Shown: positions 1 to 7,689 of the stretch, piece after piece
Numbering within the stretch: position 1 is the first letter of the stretch
Layout of the letters: each line of letters starts with the position of its first letter
Assembly: GCA_015478945.1 (NCBI GenBank)
Contig: JABUQX010038758.1
Coordinates: 1-22,500, forward strand
Origin: Trachelipus rathkii
Taxonomy: Eukaryota; Arthropoda; Malacostraca; Isopoda; Trachelipodidae
Direction: 5' to 3'
Length of the DNA stretch: 22,500 bases
The notes under the pieces: generated by a model
Databases searched by the model: none
The model's input: only the letters and a program-made list of their open reading frames with translations
Told to the model about the DNA's origin: nothing
Program-made: the position numbers and the translations under genes

Positions 1-300
1 CTCCTTTATTAAGAATAGTATATTTTCTCAAAGAGAGTAAAGTTATATTTTCTAATGTTCATTATTTACCTCTGAATAGATCAATTTTGACTCTGTACGC
101 GTGCAATATAAAAGAGTAGAAGGAAATCCCTTCCATTTTACACGGGGCATTGTTATGCAAAGTTCATATTCGAAAGAAGCAGATGCAGTAATTACAGGAT
201 ATGGAATATAATATAAAGAGGTGTAGTCAGATATTTTTTTCATTCCTTAACATACTCTCAACAGTGTAAAGCTAGTATAGAAGAAGATACTCCTGTAATA
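1..300. other. Upstream flank of the Polinton relic, no gene recognised
   Basis: AT-rich sequence immediately upstream of the capsid-module relic. A 63-codon open frame lies on the minus strand (52-243), but it matches no family I know and has no supporting context. The plus strand has short open pieces broken by stops. By position it could hold the end of another Polinton gene, but nothing in the translation shows this. Confidence 0.4.
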
Positions 301-671
301 ATGGACGAAGGAAGGGTATTCAGGGGAACAAAAATGCAGAGGGGTATGACCTTGGTGGATTTTTTGCCAAGCTATGGAGAAGTGCAAGGCTCTACTCAGG
401 AAAGGCGGGGATATATGGTTAAAAAGCTAATACAGAACAAGGTTTGCATACCTATTCCAAGATATTTGCTGCAGAAATAATCCTTCGTAGCAGCAATTAA
501 AAAGACTATAGCCGATGTTTCAAGATGAGATTGTTGGATGATGTTAAGCGTAAAATACGACGTAAAATGTCAGGACAAGGTCGAGGAATCAAGAAGATTG
601 TCATACAAAGAAAAAGACTAAGCGGAAAAAACCCTCTAAAGAAAAAATGTATTGATGTATTTGCTAATTAA
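301..671 (+). pseudogene. Decayed short basic Polinton/Maverick virion-associated protein
   Basis: A reading frame beginning ATG at 301 gives a short N-terminal piece with an Arg-Gly and Gln-Arg-Gly motif (FRGTKMQRG). Near 342-345 the frame slips. From 345 a second frame continues through a glycine and aromatic patch (YDLGGFFAKLW) to a TAA at 669-671, with stop codons at about 423 and 499. The last 50 codons are strongly basic (DDVKRKIRRKMSGQGRGIKK, later QRKRLSGKNPLKKK). From memory of the family, a small protein with a glycine-rich head and a basic tail is typical of Polinton/Maverick and adintovirus-like elements, next to the capsid gene. It resembles adenovirus core or minor virion proteins rather than the jelly-roll penton. 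The gene sits about 100 bp upstream of the major capsid relic in the same direction, which supports the call. It cannot make a full product as read here. Confidence 0.6.
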
Positions 672-767
672 TTACTAACTGATAACTGTTTATTACGATT
701 GTGGTGTATATAAAGTAAGGTTTTTTCATGAAAAGTTCATTATACGACCAGAACTCGCACATACAAG

Positions 768-2103
768 ATGCATTTCTTCATCCTTCTAGTCTTGATTGTT
801 TGTAAAGAGTGAATTTGGATCTCTCTCTTCCATGAACCCTAACAACAGATTAAGCGTTAGCGAGTCCAACTTTATCAGTATTAATCCTCTGCATTCAATT
901 ACCAATACAGAAGTTCCTCTAGAGTTCAACATTCCAGGTACTTCTGATCAGTACTTAGATTCCCCTCTATGTGTTTTTATATGTAAAAACGAAATTGAAA
1001 AACCTGTTATTAGCATGTAGCTTTACGGGTGATGACCATAGAGTATATACAGAATCAAATTTCCTGTATACATGTTTAACCCAGGTTGAAGTCTATCTAA
1101 ACGGAACTTCACTAGGTGCATCAAGCCGCTATTATCCTTATAGAAGCTAATATAGAACATTTGTTAAATGTATTCAGACGATGCCTAACAATCTCATCTC
1201 CAAATTTACCACTTTTATTACCAGTTTCAAAGATTTATTAAATACATAGATAAAGCGGCTAAAGTCATAAATAATACTTATTAATTTTACGGTCCATTTG
1301 AATGGTGATAATCTTCTCTCAAGAAAGAACTCATTCAGTCCTTTAAAAATACGAATCATTTTATCACGGTCAAATTCTAAATTTGCTCTTAAAATAAAAA
1401 GTAAGCCTACTGCTAGCTGTATGTCCCGAACCTGTTTCAAAACTGTTGGAGGGCTTAATTTTCTATGTCAGAAAAGTGATTATCGACCACATGCGTCGAT
1501 TTGAAATTGAAATTCGCTTTTGAATACTACAGCAAGTACCCTATTAAGAGAGTTTTAAAACCAAGATATTTAATTTTCACTCAAGGATTATCGAGTATCA
1601 ATATCCCTAACATTGTGAACGCGAATTTACCACAGAAAGTAATAAATAGGGATTGTGGAACATGAAACCTACTCCGGGAAATATAAAAAGTCACCCTATA
1701 ATTCACAACCTTCGGACCTAGGGGTATCAGTTTACATGTGAATGGACTGCCTCAAGGACGTGATTATGGAAATGTTATACAACCGAGACCTATCTCTCTG
1801 TACTCCGACCTTTTTACGACTTAATAGCCCCAATACTGTATCATGTAATGAATTCGGGACAGGTTTTTAAATCTTGAAGAATACCCAAAGAATAGTAATT
1901 TATACGCCTATGATCCTACTGGCAGACCTTTCAGCTTGTAACGCCCATCTATATATTAAACATTTTGAGAAAAGGGCACCCTAGACTAAGTCTCTCATTT
2001 TGGATTCGAGTCTACGAATAACCCCATTCACTGTAAGTGGTCTATAATTGAGGCATCCCTCAATCTCATTGAAATTGACAGAGTAATCGCAACGTACTTT
2101 TGA
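768..2103 (+). pseudogene. Decayed Polinton/Maverick major capsid protein (hexon-like, double jelly-roll)
   Basis: The likely start is ATG at 768 and the stop is TGA at 2101-2103, about 445 codon positions, close to the usual length of this family. The match is spread over several frames. An N-terminal block at 799-1018 includes VPLEFNIPGTSDQYLD. A block at 1022-1142 includes QVEVYLNGTSLG and ends YYPYR, followed by a stop at 1146. A block at 1298-1400 includes LKIRIILSRSNSKFAL. A block near 1531-1663 includes SKYPIKRVL. Further pieces are at 1664-1710 (TYSGKYKKSPYN), 1726-1818 and 1873-1920 (NSNLYAYDPTG). The C-terminal block at 2050-2100 reads EASLNLIEIDRVIATYF. The order of these blocks matches the hexon-like capsid proteins often annotated in animal genomes as F54H12.2-like, which are Polinton capsids. 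At least seven frame changes and several stops make it non-functional as read. Confidence in the family is high and in exact boundaries moderate. Confidence 0.83.
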
Positions 2104-2480
2104 ATTATTAAGTGAATGAAAGAGGAATAAGATCGGTGTTTAAAAGATGAACTGCGCTTCTGTTAGGAGTGTTTGCTATATAACGGAAATAAACTCTGTA
2201 TAAGTTTGGAGAAGGATACCTGCTTCATATTCCAAAATACATTGCCTCGTCACATCACCTCAACAGGACATTTGATTTCCAGAAAGAGCAAAAAACCGAT
2301 ACTGAGGAAGAGTAATTGATACTTTGAACTTAAAATTTATATATTGAATAATCATCCTACCGCCAACACTTATTTCTTAAAATATAATAATGTAAGCTGT
2401 GGAGCAAAAACTATGTCTTACCCTGTTTAACCCTTATATTCCAATCTTATGGTGGGAGTCTATTGTAATTTATTTCATTA
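2104..2480. other. Downstream flank of the capsid relic, no gene recognised
   Basis: Base composition resembles the capsid relic rather than the AT-rich stretch that follows, so this may be further Polinton sequence. Short open pieces exist (for example LLGVFAI near 2158), but they are too short to assign to the protease, ATPase or any other Polinton gene. No integrase, polymerase B or terminal inverted repeat was seen nearby. Confidence 0.35.
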
Positions 2481-2840
2481 TATGTTTTTAAAAAATGTAT
2501 GTTTTAAATAAACTTGTAAATATTTTGTCTAAAATTTTGTACATAATGATTTAATAGTTTCTGATTATGTAATAAATGCTTTAAAATGAAAAAAAACGCG
2601 ATTTTACTTCCCTTAAAAGACTCGTATATATAAAAAGAGTTTTTAATAAAATTTCGTACAATTTTATTAAAATAAAATGTTTATATAAACAATAACACTC
2701 TGTGTGTTTTTATTCTAACAGTTACAAATTAAAAAATTAAAAAAGTTTAACAACAAAAAAAGAAAAATAGAAATAATAAATAAAAGTAATAAAAACAATA
2801 TAAAAAATAAAAAGAAAACATAAATGTTTAATAAATATAT
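2481..2840. other. AT-rich spacer
   Basis: Very AT-rich sequence with poly-A and poly-T runs and no open frame, repeat period or RNA-like structure that I can support. It separates the Polinton relic from the minisatellite cluster. Confidence 0.5.
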
Positions 2841-2842
2841 GT

Positions 2843-3500
2843 AAAGCAGTAAAGCAGAAAGTTAAAGCAGTGAAAGCAGTAAAGTTAAAGCAGTAAAGCA
2901 GAAAGTAAAGCAGTAAGCAGAAAAGTGTAAAGCAGTAAAGCAGAAAGTTAAAAGCAGTAAAAGCAGAAAGTTAAAGCAGTAAAGCAGAAGTTAAAGCCAG
3001 TAAAGCAGAAAGTTAAAGCAGTAAAAGCAGCAAAGTTAGAAAGCAGTAAAGAGTAAAAACATACTAATCCCCTTGCTGCTAGGTTCCCCGTCTATTGATT
3101 TACTGATTTATCTGCTTTAAGGTATGTAATGTGTAATAAATATATAAGTTAAAGCAGTAAAATATGTGAGTTAAAAGCAGTAAAACATGAGTTTAAAGCA
3201 GTAACTGATGAGTTAATGCAGTAAGTCACGTAATATCATAAGCATACTAATCCCTGTGTTATGGCAACATCCTTCTATTGATTTTATCTGATTTACTGGG
3301 CTTTAAGGTAATGTATGTAATGAGTTAAAGCAGTATATAGCAGATGAGTTAAAAGCGTAAAGCAGAGAGTTAAAGCTAGTAAGCAGAATGAGTTAAAGCA
3401 GCAAACAGTAAAACATAATAGGCATATACTAAATCCTAGGTGTAGGTAATAACACTTCTATTGATTTATTGATTTACTGCTTTACAGGTTATGTAAAGTA
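2843..3500. repeat. Compound minisatellite: TAAAGCAG arrays plus a ~180-bp higher-order unit, three copies
   Basis: The base motif is TAAAGCAG, arranged in about 21-bp units (AAAGTTAAAGCAGTAAAGCAG with indels) at 2843-3055, and again at 3147-3210, 3317-3410. Between these arrays a unique anchor recurs three times. It starts CATACTAATCC (at 3060, 3243 and, with a 2-bp insertion, 3423), continues TCTATTGATTTA and ends in CTGCTTTAAGG or a variant. Anchor spacing is 183 and 180 bp. The anchor end reads as the reverse complement of the TTAAAGCAG motif, so each unit can fold back. A-run lengths vary from two to four between otherwise identical copies. Confidence 0.85.
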
Positions 3501-3618
3501 GATGTTTTTAATGAAACTACAGATTCATAGTATGAAATAAAATGATGACTCATAGTATATTTGAAAGATAATTTCTTTGAAAGTTTACATAGTTTCTTTT
3601 TTTAAAACAATCTTCTAA

Positions 3619-3790
3619 GACGCACGCGGCTGGGGGCGGTACGGAGGGGATATTTGCGCCTGGCGTGCGCACGCTTCGGCGGTTACGCGGGAATATTGCG
3701 CCTGCGGGCGCACGCGCGGCGGTAAGTATTGCGCCTGCGGGCGGACCACGCGGCTGGCGGTTTCGCGGAGGGCTGTACCTGCGGAACGCT
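3619..3790. repeat. GC-rich, CpG-dense minisatellite, about four degenerate copies
   Basis: In AT-rich surroundings this short block is dominated by G and C and rich in CG dinucleotides. The core TTGCGCC recurs at 3654, 3696 and 3729 (spacing 42 and 33). It is followed by a CTGCGGGCG-like stretch and a CGCGGC-GGCGGT stretch, with a partial copy at 3622. A minus-strand open frame across it contains the repeated string VRPQAQY, which the repetition alone explains. Confidence 0.75.
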
Positions 3791-4020
3791 GGACTCTGAA
3801 AACGTTTTGCAGGGCCTGTCTCAATGTTGTAGCTCTTTGTATATATATTTGCTGTCGTGCTATATAAGTGTTATAAAAATAATAACTCATAGTAAGGGAA
3901 CATTCTGCTAGATTTATATACACAATCGATTCTCATACCTTATAACCTATTGGGTAGAAAGCACCCATATTAGGGATATTTCTAGGCCAGGGGAAGGCTA
4001 GTAAAAGGCTATGAGAAAAA
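3791..4020. other. Unassigned spacer
   Basis: No gene or clear repeat seen. It separates the GC-rich minisatellite from the TTGGCACTCA array. Confidence 0.4.
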
Positions 4021-4022
4021 CG

Positions 4023-4142
4023 TGGCACTCAGTTGGCAACCATGTTGGCACTCACATTGGCACTGATGTGTGCATCTCCTTGGTCACTCATTGGCACTCA
4101 TTGGCTCTCACTTGGCACTCACCTGGCACTCACCGGCACTCA
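4023..4142. repeat. 10-bp minisatellite, TTGGCACTCA
   Basis: About ten or more imperfect copies of TTGGCACTCA and close variants (TTGGCTCTCA, CTGGCACTCA, CCGGCACTCA), most regular between 4080 and 4142. Confidence 0.85.
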
Positions 4143-4200
4143 TAGAATAATCATAGAACACAAATAGAACATCACTAGATACTTCTATACGGTGATTGGG

Positions 4201-4295
4201 AACCACCAAAGCTGTACCATCATATAGGCACCATCAAAGATGAACCGCTAAAGAAGACGTCATCCAAAGCTGATCCATCAATAATGCTGAGTCAT
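4201..4295. repeat. ~14-bp minisatellite, ACCATCAAAGCTGA-like
   Basis: Six or seven degenerate units of about 14 bp, of the form ACCATCAAAGCTGA (for example ACCACCAAAGCTGT, ACCATCAAAGATGA, ATCCAAAGCTGATCC). It follows a short stretch with two ATAGAACA copies near 4153-4172. Confidence 0.65.
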
Positions 4296-4324
4296 AAAAA
4301 TTGAGCCATGGAAGACCAAAGAGG

Positions 4325-4545
4325 GTTGTAGTGTGTTTGTACGTGGTGTGTATAAGTGTAAATGTAAGTGTCTATGTGTAATTGTAAAGTGTCGATAGTG
4401 TAATGGTGTATATAGTGTATAGTGAATGTGTGTAAAGTTAAGTAAATCTGCGTGTGTAAGTAAATCTGTGTGTGAAGTGTAAAGTAAATCTGTGTGTGTA
4501 TTTGTGTGGTGTGTGTGTGTGTGTGTGTGTGTATGTATTATAGGT
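4325..4545. repeat. GT-rich degenerate microsatellite with AAGTAAATCTGTGTGTG subrepeat
   Basis: G/T-rich plus strand ending in a (GT)n run at 4507-4534. The motif AGTAAATCTGTGTGTG (first copy CGTG) occurs three times between about 4441 and 4500. A minus-strand open frame over it translates to Thr/His runs and is a product of the repeat. Confidence 0.75.
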
Positions 4546-4636
4546 GTTAAAAAAGTTAGGAATAGATCATACAGCAGCAGTAGACTGGTATAATTTTGTG
4601 TGACGGGCCGGGCCAGGAGTGGTAAGAACATTAGCG

Positions 4637-5240
4637 TGGGCCAAAATTGACCCCAAATCGTATATGGCAAGGTCAAGGCCGAAGTATCATGGCCATCTAT
4701 GGTAGGACATCAAAAAGGGCTAAGCCCCTAAAGTGGAGCCAAAAAAATTACAAGCTGGGTCCCATTCTGACCCATTGGTATCTGGCAAGCTTTTGGGAAA
4801 AAGGTCAAGGACAAAAAAGGTAAAGACATCAAAAAATAGGGCTAAGCCCCTAAAAGGGTCGCCAAAAATTAGGTGGGCCAAATTGACCCATGGAAAAAAC
4901 CAAAGGGTTGGTCGAAAAAATTAGGGTTGGGGTACGTACACAGGTTTGCTTACGCGAAACCGTTTTGGCGCAAAACCCTTCTCGAAGGGTTGCAAAAATT
5001 AGGGCTCTGCCCAAAAAATTCAGGGTTTTGCCCAAAAAAGTTAGGGTTGCAAAAAATTAGGGGTTGCCAAAAAATACCGTGGGCCAACAGACCCATGAAG
5101 ACCAAAGGGTTGGTCGAAAAAGTTCAAGGCCAAAAAGGTTAAGGCCATAAAAAAGGTCTCATAGGTCAGGTAAAAATTCTCCGAGCTCAAAAAAAAGGGT
5201 CGTCGGTCAAAAAAGGTCAAAAAGGTCAATGTAGGTGTTC
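4637..5240. repeat. Complex minisatellite with GGTCAAGGCC, GGGCTAAGCCCC and GGGCCAAATTGACCCA modules
   Basis: Several modules recur in imperfect order. ATCAAAAAGGGCTAAGCCCC occurs near 4709 and again near 4828, about 119 bp apart. GGGCCAAATTGACCCA-like modules lie near 4639, 4753 (GGGTCCCATTCTGACCCA), 4876 and 5083. CCAAAGGGTTGGTCGAAAAA lies near 4899 and 5102, about 203 bp apart. AAGGTCAAGGCC-like modules occur near 4670, 4800 and 5120. Short open frames on both strands inside it are by-products of the repeats. Confidence 0.75.
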
Positions 5241-5373
5241 AGGTGGGGTGGGATAAATCAAGGCCCAAATTTACCAATTCCAACTCAGTGGATTCGCTCC
5301 TACTACTAGCGGCGAACGTTCGAGCGAACTCGGATTTTATCCTGTTCTAAAAACTGACAGAGTTAAATGACCA
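5241..5373. other. Unassigned spacer
   Basis: Ordinary sequence containing a near-palindrome (GCGAACGTTCGAGCGAACTC near 5312). No gene seen. Confidence 0.35.
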
Positions 5374-5407
5374 TAGTATATAATATATTATATATATCAT
5401 ATATTAT

Positions 5408-5454
<47 letters not shown>

Positions 5455-5590
5455 ATATATAATATATATATAGATATATATATATATATATACTCTAATA
5501 TATATATATTATGATATATATATATAGATATCATATATATAGTTGTATTATATAATATATATATATATATATAATAATATATATATATTT
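5374..5590. repeat. (TA)n tract, left
   Basis: About 215 bp of nearly pure alternating TA with AA, TT, AG and AC interruptions. It directly abuts the left end of the inverted-repeat element. Confidence 0.95.
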
Positions 5591-5789
5591 TATAAGTGGT
5601 TGACTCCGTTTAAATATTAGCTAGATTAATATAGGTGTGTTTGGTTTGGGTTAGGTTAGGTTAGGTTAGGTTAGGTTAGGTTAGGTTTTAAGGTTACATC
5701 AAAGACGTTATGTATTTACCTAAAATTATTAAAATAAACGATACATTAATTATTGAATTTTTCACTCCTTCTGGAGTCAACCACTTATA
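5591..5789. mobile_element. MITE-like element with 17-bp TIRs carrying (TTAGG)7
   Basis: The left terminus at 5591-5607 reads TATAAGTGGTTGACTCC, and 5773-5789 is its exact reverse complement, so the element is about 199 bp with perfect 17-bp terminal inverted repeats (19 bp if two outer T/A pairs are counted). Inside are seven perfect TTAGG copies at 5651-5685 and an AT-rich remainder. Both sides are (TA)n or TA-rich, consistent with insertion at TA, as for Tc1/mariner-type non-autonomous elements. No coding capacity is present. Whether the TA flanks are target duplications cannot be told inside a TA tract. It could also be a stem-loop of other origin, but arm length and perfection argue for a transposon. 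Confidence 0.75.
5651..5685 (+). repeat. (TTAGG)7 telomere-type repeat inside the inverted-repeat element
   Basis: Seven perfect TTAGG units, the canonical telomere repeat of many arthropods. It lies internally between two inverted arms, so it is an interstitial microsatellite, not a chromosome end. Confidence 0.95.
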
Positions 5790-5800
5790 AATAGGCCTGA

Positions 5801-5814
5801 TATATATATATAGT

Positions 5815-5910
<96 letters not shown>

Positions 5911-5960
5911 CTATATATATAATATATAATATATATATATATAATATATATATATAATAT
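5801..5960. repeat. (TA)n tract, right
   Basis: About 160 bp of nearly pure TA with sparse AA and AG interruptions. It begins 11 bp after the right inverted arm. Confidence 0.95.
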
Positions 5961-6239
5961 CCAAAGTTTGTATTAATTAATTTTGATTCAATTGCAATAT
6001 AGGATTTCTGTATTTCATACCAAATCTTATTTTAATTGTATAAATTATAAATAAATAAATAACTATGAAAAAGAACTTACAACTGGTAATAAATTATTTA
6101 GTTTGGTAATTTTTTTCTTTAGTGTTAAAATTTTCTGACCATCTTTAAATACAAAAATGAATTAAAAGGTAAAAACTAAAAATATTAAATGATAAATGAA
6201 ACAGTTATCCTAACAAGTTTTTCATATTTAAACTATATT
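5961..6239. other. AT-rich spacer left of the mariner relic
   Basis: No gene seen. The matching terminal repeat expected at the 3' side of the mariner element (GGGTGACCCAAAAACC on this strand) is absent here, so that end is lost or heavily mutated. Confidence 0.45.
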
Positions 6240-6246
6240 CTAGAAT

Positions 6247-7263
6247 CTAGAGCATGCGTTCGAGATAACCTCCATTTAGCTCCGTGCATTTCTTGAGGCG
6301 GAGCACAAAGTTGTCCAAGACGTCCTTACAAACAGACAGAGGAATGGCTCTTATCTCCTCCCTGATAGTTTCCTTGAGTTCAGTGATAGTCGTGGGTCTC
6401 TCTGCGTACACTCGGTCCTTGATATAGCCCCAAAGGAAGAAATCTGTGGGGCCAAGATATGGGCTATGAGGTGCCAACTCAAAATCAGTTTTGAGACTGA
6501 TCACACGGTCTCCAATGTCCCTTTTCAGCCAATCTCGGGACAGGTTTGAGGTGTGAGAGCTTGCTCCAGCTTGCTGGAACCAGAACTTTCTCATAAGCGA
6601 CGGATAGATGATCTGCAACTCATTTTTGAAGGTTATTGAGGGCCTCAACATGGCTTTCTTTGATAACTTACTGTCGTCCCAGATTCCTTGAAGAAGATTG
6701 GTTCGATGACACCTCTGGCCGAGATTGCAGTCCATACTGTGCACTTAGGGGAGTATAGGGGCTTGGCTGCTACTTCATTGGGTTTGAAGACATTTGTTTT
6801 TGAATTCTCCTTTCTCACTTGTTCGCCTAAGGCTATATGGACCTGCTTCGTCTGTATTATGTATTCTGTAAGCCCTTATATCGTTTACTAGTGCACTCCC
6901 GCAAGTATCACGGGATTTACCGAAGGACTGACTTCGCTTACACACAGAGCGTCCCGGACTTTGCTGGACTAACTCTCTCACGCTCTCGACCAGCTCGACT
7001 GTGCGCATCCTAGGACGTCCTGAGTGGGTTGGACGGTTTTCACTTGCTGCATAGAGGTTCTTCGTGGTCTCATACTTCTCAAAATGATCTACCCAGTTCG
7101 GAATTCTGCTTTTGGAGGGGGCCTTCTCACATTCGAATTGATGCATGAAAATCTCCTGGATTCCCTTGAACGAGCCTGTCTTGTAGTAATGTTTGACGCA
7201 GTATATTCTTTGTTCGAGCTTCCATTGAGATCTAGCTGTGTTCATAGGCGTTGCTTCTGCCAT
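6247..7263 (-). pseudogene. Broken mariner-like transposase (Tc1/mariner superfamily)
   Basis: On the minus strand the likely start is ATG at 7263 (MAEATPMN). The first open part runs to 6775 and holds a helix-turn-helix type DNA-binding head (WKLEQRIYCVKHYYKTGSFK, then ECEKAPSKSRIPNWVDHFEK). A middle piece in another frame covers about 6670-6790 (VFKPNEVAAKPLYSP, GVIEPIFFKES). The C-terminal part at 6744-6247 includes FQQAGASSHTSNLSRDWL, FELAPHSPYLGPTDFFLWGY and a tail ending LNGGYLERML. Known relatives read Phe-Gln-Gln-Asp where this copy has FQQA, so the second catalytic aspartate is changed. The segment that should carry the first catalytic aspartate is missing between about 6800 and 6820, an internal deletion. 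With a frameshift as well, the copy is dead. The family call is strong; the subfamily is left open. Confidence 0.88.
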
Positions 7264-7324
7264 ATCTTGCAAAATAAGGATGATTAGTAAATGATTGTAG
7301 AAGATATCACAAAAAATGCGAGCG

Positions 7325-7348
7325 GGGCCCGGTTTTTGGGTCACCCTA
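7325..7348 (-). repeat. Terminal inverted repeat of the mariner-like element (5' side) with TA target
   Basis: Read on the minus strand, the sequence starts TA then GGGTGACCCAAAAACCGG, about 80 bp upstream of the transposase start. Position and TA boundary fit a mariner terminal repeat. No partner was found on the other side. Confidence 0.65.
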
Positions 7349-7680
7349 GAAAATCACACATTTTCAGTAAAATGAATTTTTTACTTAACACGTCTTAACA
7401 TACGTATTGCACTTACTTGCAACTTAATGCAAAGCTTCCGGAGGACGTGTACTTAAGAATGACTGTCTAAAACTATACTATGTTATTCTAACTTTTATTT
7501 CGCAATTCATGTTTCAACCACAGTATAGATATACTGTATATTTTAATTATAGCTAAAATGCGCTCAACATATTTCAAGAATAGAAGTGGAGTGGACTTTT
7601 AAAATTGACGAACTTGTCCTTTTTTAAAATTGGAACTTTTTCATTTAATATAAAAGAATAGCTTATGTGGAAATTTATAC
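7349..7680. other. Unassigned spacer
   Basis: AT-rich sequence between the mariner relic and the LINE fragment. No open frame or repeat supported. Confidence 0.4.
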
Positions 7681-7689
7681 AAAGTTGAT

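Noticed and set aside
52..243. 63-codon minus-strand open frame next to the Polinton relic
   Set aside because: No recognisable family and no support beyond length.
1174..1440. 88-codon minus-strand open frame
   Set aside because: It is antisense to the capsid relic blocks on the plus strand, which have family support.
3615..3923. 102-codon minus-strand open frame over the GC-rich block
   Set aside because: Its only notable feature, the repeated VRPQAQY, follows from the tandem repeat; the GC richness lowers stop frequency.
4278..4676. 132-codon minus-strand open frame with Thr/His runs
   Set aside because: It is the translation of the GT-rich microsatellite and flanks, with no domain.
4733..5229. 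Overlapping open frames on both strands in the AAGGTCAAGGCC repeat
   Set aside because: Four frames overlap in a tandem repeat; lack of stops comes from repeat composition.
5651..5685. (TTAGG)7 as a true telomere
   Set aside because: Only seven copies, placed inside a pair of inverted arms and followed by other sequence, so it is interstitial.
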